Shown: one piece after another, positions 28,792 to 37,500 of the stretch
Numbering within the stretch: the stretch's first letter is position 1
How the letters are laid out: each line of letters begins with the position of its first letter
Origin: Amycolatopsis pretoriensis
GTDB lineage: Bacteria; Actinomycetota; Actinomycetes; Mycobacteriales; Pseudonocardiaceae
Length of the DNA stretch: 64,000 nucleotides
Direction of reading: 5' to 3'
NCBI RefSeq assembly: GCF_900107925.1
Contig: NZ_FNUJ01000008.1
Coordinates: 310,001 to 374,000, forward strand
Notes under the pieces: model-generated
What the model was told of the DNA's origin: nothing
Databases searched by the model: none
Seen by the model: the letters and a program-made list of their open reading frames with translations, nothing else
Made by a program: the position numbers and the translations under genes

Positions 28792-30045
28792 CTACCGCGT
28801 CGGCGTCGCGGTCGGCGAGGCCGGAGTGGTCGCCGCGGGCGTCGGCGTCGAACTCGGCGTCGGCGTGGCGGAAGCCGACGGCGAAGGCGCCGTCACCTTC
28901 GGGATCGCCGCGCTGAACGGCACCCCCGCGTCCTCGCGGCAGGCCGAGCGGTACCCGTTGTAGCCGTTGTAGTTGCCCTGGTCGTCGGTCACGCCCTGCT
29001 CCACCTTCGGCCGCGGGAACCGGTTGTCCGCGCCGATCTTCTCCTTCGTCCCGCTCGAGCGCTCGCAGCCGTAGCGGGTCACCGTGAGCGGGCGGCCCTC
29101 TTCGTCGTAGAGGTAGACCTCGGTCAGCGGCTTGCCCTCGGCGTCGAACGCGTAGACGTTCTCCACCTCGTTGCCGCCGTAGGTCAGCTGCTCGTTGCCG
29201 TACCGGTCGGACGACGACGGGTAGTACGACGGCGAGCTCGAGTAGGAGTTCCGGTGCGAGATGAGGTCGACCGCCGCGCCGAAGCCGCCCAGGATGCCGC
29301 CGATGACGAACGCCGAGATCGGCACCGCGACCCACAGCAGCCGCCGGTCGCCGCGCAGCCGCGGGCCCGCCCACACCGCCGCGCCGCCCGCGACGAGCAG
29401 GAACGGCAGCAGCAGCACCGCGCTGCGCGAACGCAGCATCAGCAGCAGCCCGAACGCGACCAGCACGACGGCGCACACGATCCACCACGCCGGCTTCAGC
29501 GACGAGAGGTAGTTCAGCGCCTTCCCGGAGTCCTCCTGCCGGCGGCCCTTGGCGAGCGCCTGCCGCAGCCACACCACCTCCGGCAGCGCCAGCACCGCCT
29601 CGACCCCGCCGCGCAGCAGCAGGATGAGGCTGACGAGGAACACGGGCAGGAAGAGCACGGCGCCGATCAGCCCGTCGGGGTCGATGCGGACGGCGGCGGC
29701 GAACGCGAACAGCGCGAGCGCCACCGCGGAGAGCACCAGGCCCCAGAACGCGATCCGCGGCTTCGCGAGGCTCGGCGCCTTCGCCGTGGCGAGCACCTGC
29801 GTCGCCCCTTCGGCCGCCGGCGGGTACCCGCCCGACGCGCGCAGCTCGGCGGCGTAGCTCTCCGGCGTGCCGAGCCGTTCGATCAGGGCCTCGACGCGGG
29901 CGCCCTCCCCCAGTTCGGCTTCGAGCTCCGCCAGGTGCGGGCGGACGTCCTCGAGGATCTCTTCGATTTCGCTCGCGGGCAGGTCGGCGAGCGCGGTGCG
30001 GACCCGCGCCAGATACACCCGCACGGCGGTCGGCTTCTCGCTCAT
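28792..30045 (-). CDS. HAAS (DUF1700) domain membrane protein
   Basis: 417 residues. The cytoplasmic N-terminal HAAS helix domain is at about 1-70 (LARVRTALADLPASEIEEILEDVRPHLAELEAEL). About six membrane segments follow (105-290). Then comes an extracytoplasmic region with Tyr/Ser-rich repeats (YSSSPSYYPSSS), YxxDxEGKPL/YDEEGRPL repeats, and a Pro/Ser/Thr-rich tail. Its ATG overlaps the PadR stop by 4 nt. HAAS proteins pair with PadR regulators and are thought to pass envelope signals. The tail looks like a cell-wall-spanning stalk. Confidence 0.85.
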   Translation of the reverse strand: MSEKPTAVRVYLARVRTALADLPASEIEEILEDVRPHLAELEAELGEGARVEALIERLGTPESYAAELRASGGYPPAAEGATQVLATAKAPSLAKPRIAFWGLVLSAVALALFAFAAAVRIDPDGLIGAVLFLPVFLVSLILLLRGGVEAVLALPEVVWLRQALAKGRRQEDSGKALNYLSSLKPAWWIVCAVVLVAFGLLLMLRSRSAVLLLPFLLVAGGAAVWAGPRLRGDRRLLWVAVPISAFVIGGILGGFGAAVDLISHRNSYSSSPSYYPSSSDRYGNEQLTYGGNEVENVYAFDAEGKPLTEVYLYDEEGRPLTVTRYGCERSSGTKEKIGADNRFPRPKVEQGVTDDQGNYNGYNGYRSACREDAGVPFSAAIPKVTAPSPSASATPTPSSTPTPAATTPASPTATPTR

Positions 30046-30377
30046 GCTGCCTCTCCCACTGCGTCTCCCAGGAGTACGTTCATCGTCGATGCGAAGCTCT
30101 GCCAGGTCCTGCCCGACTCCGCCAGCCGGGCCCGGCCCGGCTCGTTCAGGCTGTAGTACTTGCGGTGCGGGCCCTCTTCGCTGGGCACCACGTACGAGGT
30201 GAGCAGGCCGGCCTTGTAGAGCCTGCGCAACGTCCCGTACACCGACGCGTCCCCCACCTCGTCCAGGCCGGCGCCCCGGAGTCTTCGCAGGACGTCGTAC
30301 CCGTAGCCGTCTTCCTCGCGGAGCACCGCGAGCACGGCGAGATCGAGCACCCCTTTGAGCAGCTGACTGATCTCCAC
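30042..30377 (-). CDS. PadR-family transcriptional regulator
   Basis: 111-residue winged-helix protein. It starts at a GTG with GGAGG 6 nt upstream (EISQLLKGVLDLAVLAVL). Typical PadR features are GYGYDVLRRLRGAGL, ASVYGTLRRLYKAGLL and RKYYSLNEPGRARL. It is translationally coupled to the HAAS membrane protein, which it likely represses together with itself. The palindrome at 30417-30433 is the probable operator. Confidence 0.92.
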   Translation of the reverse strand: MEISQLLKGVLDLAVLAVLREEDGYGYDVLRRLRGAGLDEVGDASVYGTLRRLYKAGLLTSYVVPSEEGPHRKYYSLNEPGRARLAESGRTWQSFASTMNVLLGDAVGEAA

Positions 30378-30416
30378 TGCACCCTCCAGTCTTACGCTTG
30401 GGAAGGTACCACGCAT

Positions 30417-30433
30417 TGCACAGTAGTGCGCAC
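30417..30433. promoter_or_regulatory. Likely PadR operator
   Basis: GCAC-AGTA-GTGC (30418-30429) overlaps a second palindrome GTGCGCAC (30426-30433), about 40 nt upstream of the PadR start and beside a TACCTT -10-like hexamer on the minus strand. Confidence 0.4.
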
Positions 30434-30466
30434 GGCGGAGGGCCGAACGGCGTGTCGAGGGAAAGA

Positions 30467-30913
30467 TCAGGCGGTGGGATCCACCGGACGTTCGAAGAAG
30501 GACTCGAGGATGACGACGGTCTGCGTGCCGGTGACGCCGTCGATCGCGAAGAGCCGGCGCAGCGACGCCTGGAGCTGCTCGGTCGTCGGCGTGCGCACCT
30601 TGACCAGCAGCGACGCGGGCCCGGCGATGACGTGCGCCTCCACCACCTCGGGCAGCGCCTCGAGAGCCGCGCGCACCGGCTCGTCCCCCATCCAGGCGTT
30701 CGCCTCGACGAGGACGTACGCCGCGACGCCGCGGCCGACCGCGGCCGGGTCGACGTCCACTGTGGTCCGGCGGATCACGCCCTGCTCGCGCAGCTTCCGG
30801 ACGCGCTCGTGAGCCGCGCCGGCGGAGAGGCCGACGACCTTGCCGAGCGCGGCGTACGCCTGCGTCGCGTCCCGCTGGAGTTCGGCGAGCAGCATGCGAT
30901 CCAGATCGTCCAC
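30467..30913 (-). CDS. Lrp/AsnC-family transcriptional regulator
   Basis: 148 residues. N-terminal HTH (LDRMLLAELQRDATQAYAALGKVVGLSAGAAHERVRKLREQGV). The C-terminal RAM/ACT-like domain includes AHVIAGPASLLVKVRTPTTEQLQ and TVVILESFFER. It is divergent from the SMP-30 gene with a 62-nt gap, so it likely controls it in response to an amino acid or related effector. Confidence 0.93.
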   Translation of the reverse strand: MDDLDRMLLAELQRDATQAYAALGKVVGLSAGAAHERVRKLREQGVIRRTTVDVDPAAVGRGVAAYVLVEANAWMGDEPVRAALEALPEVVEAHVIAGPASLLVKVRTPTTEQLQASLRRLFAIDGVTGTQTVVILESFFERPVDPTA

Positions 30914-30975
30914 TACTTGACCATATCAGGTTCGGCGATCCATGCTGTTCGCAGAATCTCATTAGGGGTGAGCGG

Positions 30976-31878
30976 ATGGACCAGGTCAAGACGAACTTCG
31001 AGGTGCTCGACGAGCGCTTCGCGCGCGTCAACGGCGACGAGTGGATGCGGCGCCTGCACACCGGCTGCCGCTGGACCGAGGGGCCGGCGTACTTCCCGGC
31101 CGGGCGCTACCTCGTGTTCAGCGACATCCCGAACGACCGGACGCTGCGCTGGGACGAGACGACCGGCGAGGTCGGCGTCTTCCGGCAGCCGTCGCAGTAC
31201 TCGAATGGGCACACTGTCGACCGCCACGGACGGCTGATCAGCTGCGAGCAGGGCACCCGCCGCGTCACGCGCACCGAGCACGACGGCTCGATTACCGTGC
31301 TGGCGGCGGAGTTCGAGGGCAAGCGGTTCAACAGCCCGAACGACGTCGTCGAGCACTCGGACGGGTCAATCTGGTTCACCGACCCGAGTTACGGCATCGA
31401 CAGCGACTACGAGGGGTACCGGGCGGAGAGCGAGATCGGCGCGTGCCACGTGTACCGCGTCGACCCGTCGGGGGACGTCCGGATCGTCGCCGACGACTTC
31501 TCGCGGCCGAACGGGCTGGCGTTCTCGGCCGACGAGTCGCTGCTGTACATAGTGGACACCCGGCAGCAGCCCAGCCACATCCGGGTGTTCTCGGTGGGCG
31601 CGAACGGGAAGCTCTCGGGCGGCGAGATCTTCGGGACGTGCGACAACGGCGTGTTCGACGGCGTCCGCGTGGACAGCGAAGGCCAGGTCTGGGCGGCCGC
31701 CCACGACGGCCTGCACTGCTTCGCCGCGGACGGGACGCGGATCGGCAAGCTGCGGGTGCCGGAGATCTGCTCCAACTTCACCTTCGGCGGAGCGAGGGGC
31801 AACGAGCTGTTCATCACGGCGTCGAGCTCGGTCTACACGCTGCGCGTGACGGTCAACGGGGCCCGCTACCCGCGCTAG
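30976..31878 (+). CDS. SMP-30/gluconolactonase-like hydrolase
   Basis: 300-residue six-bladed propeller of the SMP-30/regucalcin family. Metal and active-site residues are visible in WTEGPAYF (Glu), RFNSPNDVV (Asn), RPNGLAFS (Asn) and NGVFDGVRVD (Asp). Such enzymes open sugar lactones or related esters with a divalent metal. AGGGGTGAG precedes the ATG. Its 3' end overlaps the convergent MAB_1171c-type gene by 26 bp, which is unusually deep. Confidence 0.92.
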   Translation: MDQVKTNFEVLDERFARVNGDEWMRRLHTGCRWTEGPAYFPAGRYLVFSDIPNDRTLRWDETTGEVGVFRQPSQYSNGHTVDRHGRLISCEQGTRRVTRTEHDGSITVLAAEFEGKRFNSPNDVVEHSDGSIWFTDPSYGIDSDYEGYRAESEIGACHVYRVDPSGDVRIVADDFSRPNGLAFSADESLLYIVDTRQQPSHIRVFSVGANGKLSGGEIFGTCDNGVFDGVRVDSEGQVWAAAHDGLHCFAADGTRIGKLRVPEICSNFTFGGARGNELFITASSSVYTLRVTVNGARYPR

Positions 31879-33040
31879 CCCGCACCCGCTCGACCACCGC
31901 GCCGCGCCGCCAGGCCCGGCTCACCCGGACCAGCCAAGCCGCTTCGGCGTCGACGTCCGCGTCGGCTTCCGCCAGGTCGGCGGGCTCGCGGAGCGGGGGC
32001 TCGAAGCGGCGGCCTTCGCGGCCCGCCTCGATCGCCGCGGCCAGGGCCACGGCCTCGACCGTCGGCGCGAGGTCGGCGTCGCGGACCCCGGCGCGGCGGG
32101 CCGCCGTCTCCGCGCGGGCCGGGAGCTCCGGGTCGAAGTGGGCCCGCAGCGCCAGGTGGCCGTCGCGGATCTCGATCACCCTGCGGTACAACGCGAATTC
32201 GGCGCCACCGGCCAGTTCGCGGCCCGGGTCGAGCGCGATGCCCGGGACCGCCGCGCGCAACGCCGTCCACAGTGGCTCGATGCGGCGGTACGCGCGGTAC
32301 GCCCGCACCCGGCCGAGCACCGACGACACCGCCGGCGACCACGCGGAGAGCGTCGCGCCGGCGGCGACGAACCCGATCGTCGCCGCGGCGAGCACCGACG
32401 ACGGCAGGTCCTCGCGCGCGCCGATCCGCGCGGTCCGGGCGAGCTGACGGACGTCGTCGACGTCCCAGAACGTCCACGCGAACGCGGCCACCACACCGAC
32501 CAGCAGGAGCCACAGCCCGGTGCGCAGCGGGCCGGGCTCGGCGTGCCACGCGCTGCGGGCGAACACGGCGATCAGCACGCCGAGGCTGATCAGGCTGTAG
32601 ACGAGGAAGACGACCTTGTCGGCCAGGGCGAAGGGCAGGCCGTCGGGCGAGAAGACGGTGTCGTCGCCGACGCGTCGCGGCCTGGAGAGCGTGAAGCACA
32701 CCGCGAGCAGCACCATGGTCGCGCCGGTGAACAGCGCGTGCGGGGCGAGCCGGGCGCCTTCGCCGCGCCACACGGACTGCGTGAAGGCGACGGCGAACCC
32801 GATCGCGCCCAGCTTGAGCTCGTCGCCGGCCAGGCTGAGGACCCATTCGGCGACCGGGCCGGGTCCGGCGAGGGCGGCCGTCGCGGGCGTCAGCACGATG
32901 ATGCCGGTGGCGATGCAGATGCCGAAGCCGGCGAGGAACCACATGGTCCGCACGGGCTGGCTGCGGCGCGCCTCGACGAGCTTGTACCCGAACCCGGCGA
33001 ACCCGACCAGGCAGAGGTGGTAGGCCAGGGTTTCGATCAC
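31853..33040 (-). CDS. MAB_1171c-family putative transporter/membrane protein
   Basis: 395 residues from a GTG that overlaps the HExxH gene stop by 4 nt. Seven or eight hydrophobic segments occupy residues 1-230. A cytosolic domain follows, starting RVRAYRAYRRIEPLWTALRAAVPGI, with an YRRVIEIRDGHLALRAHF segment typical of this family and a charged helical tail. The family occurs in actinomycetes beside ImmA/IrrE-type proteins and XRE regulators, as here. The transport role is only a database-style label; I see no substrate-binding signature. Confidence 0.8.
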   Translation of the reverse strand: MIETLAYHLCLVGFAGFGYKLVEARRSQPVRTMWFLAGFGICIATGIIVLTPATAALAGPGPVAEWVLSLAGDELKLGAIGFAVAFTQSVWRGEGARLAPHALFTGATMVLLAVCFTLSRPRRVGDDTVFSPDGLPFALADKVVFLVYSLISLGVLIAVFARSAWHAEPGPLRTGLWLLLVGVVAAFAWTFWDVDDVRQLARTARIGAREDLPSSVLAAATIGFVAAGATLSAWSPAVSSVLGRVRAYRAYRRIEPLWTALRAAVPGIALDPGRELAGGAEFALYRRVIEIRDGHLALRAHFDPELPARAETAARRAGVRDADLAPTVEAVALAAAIEAGREGRRFEPPLREPADLAEADADVDAEAAWLVRVSRAWRRGAVVERVRASAGSGPR

Positions 33041-33600
33041 GGCGCCCGGCGGCGGGACCGGCCGCCGAAGAGGGAGTCGAAGCGCCGCACGCCGTCCGGG
33101 ACGTCGGCGGCGAGTTCCCGCGGCTCTTCGGGCCGCACGGCGCGTTGGGCGAGCAGGCTGGCGACGAGCTCGGCTTCGCGTTCCTCGACCTCGGTGTAGG
33201 TGGTGCGCCCGAGCACGCGCCGGACGAGTTCGGGCGAAAGGTTCGGCATGAGCTGCCGCCCGGCGGCGGCATCGATGGCGACGCCGTCCGCGCCACCGTC
33301 GGCGCCGGTGTGGCCGCAGAGCAGGTGGCCGACCTCGTGGAGCAGGATGTGCCGCCGGTGCAGGGCGGTGGTGTTGGTGGGGTAGAGGATGTAGTCGGCG
33401 CGTTCGGTGCTCATGAGCAGCCCGCAGGGAGCGCCTTCGGGGGCGCTGACGGGCATGAGTTCGATGGGCCGCGCCCTGGTCGAGGCGAGGCTCGCGACGA
33501 AGGTCTCGGCGTCGAAGGGTTCGGGCAGGGTGACGGAGTCGGCGACTTCCCGAGCCCGCTTCCACAAAGCGCGTCCGGCGCGCCGCGATGGTTGCGCCAC
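33037..33600 (-). CDS. ImmA/IrrE-type metallopeptidase-like protein
   Basis: 187 residues with HEVGH at 88-92 (zinc HExxH) following ILYPTNTTALHRRHILL, and ExEAELVASLL after it supplying a possible third ligand. ImmA-type proteases cleave cognate XRE repressors. The neighbours are an XRE protein (upstream, 311-nt gap) and the MAB_1171c membrane protein (4-nt overlap), so a signal-protease-repressor circuit is plausible but not shown. Confidence 0.85.
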   Translation of the reverse strand: MAQPSRRAGRALWKRAREVADSVTLPEPFDAETFVASLASTRARPIELMPVSAPEGAPCGLLMSTERADYILYPTNTTALHRRHILLHEVGHLLCGHTGADGGADGVAIDAAAGRQLMPNLSPELVRRVLGRTTYTEVEEREAELVASLLAQRAVRPEEPRELAADVPDGVRRFDSLFGGRSRRRAP

Positions 33601-33911
33601 GTCAGCCCTCCCTCATGCCGCGCCCCCACGGCCTCGGCCGGTTCAACGCGGAGGCGGCGGTGGGGATACGCGAGGAGGGGAAGATCGGAAGCGCGAGTTT
33701 CGGGGCGGCGCCCGGGGAGCGGAGTTCCGGCGGGATCGCAGGGTTCGAGCAGGCGCGGCGGCTCGGAGCGGCCCCGGCCCGGCGGACAAGCGCGGCGCCC
33801 GGCCGGCAGCCCGCGCGAGCGCAGGGCCGGCGGCGGAGACCGGCGCGCAGCCGGCAGCTCACAACACCCGAGCGAGCATGGGGCCGCTCGTCCGCCGCAA
33901 CCGCCGTCACC
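33601..33911. other. Gap inside the XRE/HExxH/membrane cassette
   Basis: A very GC-rich stretch. The minus-strand frame through it reads as Arg/Pro/Ala-rich sequence without hydrophobic core or domain, so I do not call it a gene. It separates the regulator from the protease and may hold a second promoter. No clear hairpin was seen. Confidence 0.45.
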
Positions 33912-34346
33912 TCAGGCCTCCCTCTTCGGTGTGCCGCGACCCGCCTCCCTTCGGGCGATCGCGTCGATCATGTCGCTGATCGTGTCCAAGCCGTCCGACG
34001 ACAGCGTCACCGCTCGCAGTGCCAGGTCCCGGACCCCCGCGTCGCGCAACGCTCCCAGGAGCGCCAGCTCCTCCGCGATCTTCGTGCTCTGCTCGTCGTC
34101 GAAGAAGTATGCCGGAGGGACTCCGAAGAACTGGGCCAGTGCCTCCAAGTGCCGCTTCGTCGGGTTGTCGCGGCGGCCCGTGCGCAGCTGCCACAAGTAC
34201 GTCGTCGAGAAGCTCTCCCCCGTTGCCTCGCGGCACGCCTTCGCGACCTCTTCGTTGCTGTACGGCTCCCGATCGGGCCTGCGGACCACGTGGAACAGCC
34301 GGTCGATCTTGTCGGCCAGCGTCGACTTTCCGGGCTCCTTGACCAC
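33912..34346 (-). CDS. XRE-family transcriptional regulator of the cassette
   Basis: 144 residues. The HTH is at about 28-75 (YSNEEVAKACREATGESFSTTYLWQLRTGRRDNPTKRHLEALAQFFGVPPAYFFDDE); the order and wording resemble actinomycete EspR-like single-HTH proteins. A helical C-terminal half (AEELALLGALRDAGVRDLALRA) probably dimerises. The inverted repeat at 34358-34387, just upstream of its start, is a likely autoregulatory site. It is the first gene of the cassette. Confidence 0.85.
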   Translation of the reverse strand: MVKEPGKSTLADKIDRLFHVVRRPDREPYSNEEVAKACREATGESFSTTYLWQLRTGRRDNPTKRHLEALAQFFGVPPAYFFDDEQSTKIAEELALLGALRDAGVRDLALRAVTLSSDGLDTISDMIDAIARREAGRGTPKREA

Positions 34347-34357
34347 GATGCACTCCC

Positions 34358-34387
34358 TCAGCTACCAGGCACATTCATCCTAGCTGA
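34358..34387. promoter_or_regulatory. Inverted repeat at the XRE gene promoter
   Basis: TCAGCTA and TAGCTGA are perfect 7-bp arms with 16 nt between, 11 nt upstream of the XRE start. A direct AGCTGAA-AGCTGAA repeat overlaps the right arm (34382-34395). Confidence 0.5.
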
Positions 34388-34404
34388 AAGCTGAACACCA
34401 TTTA

Positions 34405-35262
34405 TCAACGCAAGTTGGCGCGCGGCCGGGGTTGACACTTCGGGCACGAGAACGACGACCGGTTCATGAACGGCTCCCGCCGGATCGCCGTGCCGCAGCG
34501 GTGACACGGCATCCCCTCCTGGCCGTACGCGTCCAGCGAACGGTCGAAGTAGCCCGACTGCCCGTTGACGTTCACGTACAACGCGTCGAACGACGTGCCG
34601 CCCGCGCCCAGGGCCGCGTTCATCACGTCCGAGGCCGCCGACAGCAGCTCGCGCCCCTTCGCCAACGTCAGCTTCTCCGTCGGCCGGGCCCAGTGCAGGC
34701 GCGCGCGCCACAGCGCTTCGTCCGCGTAGATGTTGCCGATGCCCGACACCAGCGTCTGGTCCAGCAGCGCCCGCTTGACCTCCGTGCGCCGCGACCGCAA
34801 CGCGCGCACCGCCGCGTCGAGGTCGAACGCCGGGTCCATCGGGTCGCGCGCGATGTGCGCGATCGTGTCCGGGAGCAGCACGTCGTTCAGGTCGTCCAGT
34901 GCGAGGCCGCCGAACGTCCGCTGGTCGACGAACCGCAGCTCCGGGCCGTCGTCGTCGAAGCGCAGCCGCACGCGCAGGTGCTTCTCGTCCGGCGCGTCCT
35001 CGGGTTGGACGAGCATCTGCCCGCTCATCCCCAGGTGGGCCAGCAGCGCCTCCTTGTCGGACAGCTCCAGCCACAGGTACTTGCCGCGGCGCCGCGCCGC
35101 CTCGACGCGGCTGCCGATCAGCCGCTTCGTGAAGTCCTCCGCGCCCAGCGCGTGCCGGCGGATGGCGCGCGGGTGCAGGACCTCCGCCTCGCGGATGGTC
35201 CGGCCCGCGACGTGCGCCTGCAGGCCCAGGCGGACGACTTCGACCTCGGGGAGTTCGGGCAT
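34405..35262 (-). CDS. mutM: Formamidopyrimidine-DNA glycosylase
   Basis: 285 residues. It excises oxidised purines (FaPy, 8-oxoG) and cuts the strand. The mature N-terminus is PELPEVE with catalytic P2/E3. Also visible are the lysine region RRGKYLWLEL, the LLDQTLVSGIGNIYADEAL helix, and a C-terminal zinc finger with CHRCG and CPKC. The gene belongs to the conserved rnc-mutM neighbourhood, although a lyase gene now separates the two. Confidence 0.97.
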   Translation of the reverse strand: MPELPEVEVVRLGLQAHVAGRTIREAEVLHPRAIRRHALGAEDFTKRLIGSRVEAARRRGKYLWLELSDKEALLAHLGMSGQMLVQPEDAPDEKHLRVRLRFDDDGPELRFVDQRTFGGLALDDLNDVLLPDTIAHIARDPMDPAFDLDAAVRALRSRRTEVKRALLDQTLVSGIGNIYADEALWRARLHWARPTEKLTLAKGRELLSAASDVMNAALGAGGTSFDALYVNVNGQSGYFDRSLDAYGQEGMPCHRCGTAIRREPFMNRSSFSCPKCQPRPRANLR

Positions 35263-35292
35263 ACGACCATTGTGCCCGGCGGGTACGACAAT

Positions 35293-36648
35293 TTACGGCG
35301 CGGCCGGTCCGACGTCGGCCTTCGTCAGCGGGACGCGGGTCGTGCCGGACGCGAAGTACTCGTCCGCGCCGACGTCGTATGCACCACTACGCGCCTGCAG
35401 GTCGAAGTCCTTCGCCGCGAACGGGTACGACCCCACGCCGGCGTTGATCGCCGGGCTGCCGGAAGCCGGCCGGTACAGCCCCGCGGCGTCCTTGACCAGC
35501 TTCGGATCGACGTTCCGCGACGGGATCCCCGCGGTGCCACCGAACGTGATGTTGCCTTCGTACTTGACCGTCGACCCGCTCGGCAGCGTCACGAGCGTCC
35601 CCGACGTCCCCTTGACGATGTTGTCCGCGACCACGCAGTCCTTCGGCTTGAAGTCGCCGCCGTCGCCGTCGATCACGCTTTTGGACCCGAGCACCGTGTT
35701 GTACGCGACCGTGACGCGGTCCGGGCGGTCGTGCAGCTTGCTCGTCGGCCCGCTGTCGGCTTCGTCACCGGATCCGAACACGATCGCGCGGTCGCCGGAG
35801 TTCGCGACGTAGTTGTTCACGATCTTGTGGTCGTTGCCGTGGAAGCGGATCCCCGAGCCGAAGAGGACATTGCCCTCGACGGTGCTGCGGTTGCCGTGGC
35901 GCAGCACGATGTAGCCCTTGCTGTCGCGAATGGTGTTGTAGCGCACCACGTTGTCGGACGACTTGACCGAGATCGCCTCGCTGTCGCCGTCCGCCTTCTC
36001 GAACAGGTTGTTCTCGATCAGCGCGTTGGCCGTGTACGACTGCCGGTCGCTGAGACCCAGCCGGATCGACTCGCCGCCGTTCGTGCCGCCGAACTGGTGG
36101 TTGTAGAAGTAGTTGTGGTGCACGTGGACGTGCTTGGCCATCGCGCCGGACGGCCCGAGGATCTGCAGGAACACGCCCTCGGTGGTGCGGTTCTGGAAGA
36201 CGTTGCGGTCGACGACGGTGTCGTCGCCGCTGACCGTGACCCAGTTGCCGTCGGTCGTGAGCTGGAAGTCGTTGCGGGTCAAGCGGTTGTCCGGCGCGCC
36301 GGCCGGGACGCTCAGCTTCGCGCTGCCCCGGAACTTGAACCCCCGCAGCACGACGTTCGAGACGCCGCTCGCGAAGGCGAACGTCTTCGAGCCGGTGATC
36401 GTCGCCTGGCCGGTGTGTTCGGCGGCGACGGTCACCGGCGCGGTGGACGTGCCGGACCGCTTGATCGAGAGCGTCGAGCCCGCGGAGTAGGAGCCGTCGG
36501 CGAGCACGATCGTGTCGCCGGGGTTCGCCTTGTCCATCGCGGACTGCAGCGCCGAAAGCGACGTGACGCGGACCTGCGCGGCCGAGGCCACCGGTCCGGG
36601 CACGACGACAAGCGCCGCCGCGATCAAGGGGACGAAGAACAGACGCAT
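35293..36648 (-). CDS. Secreted polysaccharide lyase, PL6 (chondroitinase B/alginate lyase-like)
   Basis: 451 residues with a Sec signal peptide (FFVPLIAAALVVVPGPVASA). A right-handed parallel beta-helix follows, with repeated N-x-F/V-x-x-N ladder strands. The PL6 active-site signatures are present: EAISVKSSDNVVRYN (Lys) and GYIVLRHGNRSTVEGN (Arg). The family cleaves alginate or dermatan/chondroitin by calcium-assisted beta-elimination. It lies between mutM and rnc, which are usually neighbours, so it is a later insertion on the same strand. Confidence 0.88.
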   Translation of the reverse strand: MRLFFVPLIAAALVVVPGPVASAAQVRVTSLSALQSAMDKANPGDTIVLADGSYSAGSTLSIKRSGTSTAPVTVAAEHTGQATITGSKTFAFASGVSNVVLRGFKFRGSAKLSVPAGAPDNRLTRNDFQLTTDGNWVTVSGDDTVVDRNVFQNRTTEGVFLQILGPSGAMAKHVHVHHNYFYNHQFGGTNGGESIRLGLSDRQSYTANALIENNLFEKADGDSEAISVKSSDNVVRYNTIRDSKGYIVLRHGNRSTVEGNVLFGSGIRFHGNDHKIVNNYVANSGDRAIVFGSGDEADSGPTSKLHDRPDRVTVAYNTVLGSKSVIDGDGGDFKPKDCVVADNIVKGTSGTLVTLPSGSTVKYEGNITFGGTAGIPSRNVDPKLVKDAAGLYRPASGSPAINAGVGSYPFAAKDFDLQARSGAYDVGADEYFASGTTRVPLTKADVGPAAP

Positions 36649-36737
36649 CCGCCAAACCTCTCAGTCAGGTACGAGCGCGGCGGATCGCCACACGCTACTG
36701 AGCGGTTCGGGAAATCGTCAACGGAGGTTCCCGGTGA

Positions 36738-37487
36738 TCAGGACTCCGCGTCGTCCTTCTTTTCGGCCTCGAGTTCGGCGGACAGCGAGCGCCACGCCGT
36801 TTCGGCGGCCTTCTGCTCGGCTTCCTTCTTCGTCGAGCCGGTGCCGTGCCCGAGGGGACGGCCCGCGACGAGCACCGTGGCCGTGAACTCCTTGCGGTGG
36901 TCCGGTCCGGTGTCTTCGACGCGGTACTCGGGCACGCCGAGGCCGGCCGACGCGGTCAGCTCCTGCAGGCTGGTCTTCCAGTCGAGACCGGCACCGCGCA
37001 GCGGCGCTTCGGCGAGCAGGCCGTCGAAGAGGTGGTGCACGAGCTTGCGGGCGATCTCGATGCCGTGCTCGAGGTAGACGGCACCGATGACCGCCTCCAG
37101 CCCGTCGGCGAGGATGCTCGCCTTGTCCCGACCGCCGGTGAGCTCTTCGCCCTTGCCCAGCAGCAGGTGCGCCCCGAGCCCGCCCTCGCCGAGCCCGCGG
37201 GCGACCCGCGCCAGCGCGTGCATGTTGACGACGCTGGCGCGGAGCTTCGCGAGCTGACCTTCGGGCAGGTCCGGGTGCGTGGTGTAGAGGTGGTCGGTGA
37301 CGACCAGGCCGAGCACCGCGTCACCGAGGAACTCGAGCCGCTCGTTCGGCGGCAGGCCCCCGTTTTCGTACGCGTACGAACGGTGGGTCAGCGACAGCCG
37401 CAGCAGCTCGGGGTCGAGTGTGACCCCGAGCGCTTCGAGCAACGGCGCCGGATCGGCGGGTGGTCCCCCGGGCGTCTTGCCCCCCAT
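36738..37487 (-). CDS. rnc: Ribonuclease III
   Basis: 249 residues. The catalytic domain carries NERLEFLGDAVLG and the EAVIGAVYL helix. A C-terminal double-stranded RNA-binding domain follows (DWKTSLQELTASAGLGVPEY, GTGSTKKEAEQKAAETAW). It processes rRNA and structured mRNAs. It stands 13 nt after rpmF in the sepIVA/DUF177/rpmF/rnc block. Confidence 0.97.
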   Translation of the reverse strand: MGGKTPGGPPADPAPLLEALGVTLDPELLRLSLTHRSYAYENGGLPPNERLEFLGDAVLGLVVTDHLYTTHPDLPEGQLAKLRASVVNMHALARVARGLGEGGLGAHLLLGKGEELTGGRDKASILADGLEAVIGAVYLEHGIEIARKLVHHLFDGLLAEAPLRGAGLDWKTSLQELTASAGLGVPEYRVEDTGPDHRKEFTATVLVAGRPLGHGTGSTKKEAEQKAAETAWRSLSAELEAEKKDDAES

Positions 37488-37500
37488 GTCGGCTACCCGA

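Noticed and set aside
33602..33910. A 102-codon minus-strand frame inside the XRE cassette
   Set aside because: The sequence is Arg/Pro/Ala-rich with no hydrophobic core, and the ribosome site is poor. It is more likely spacer DNA.
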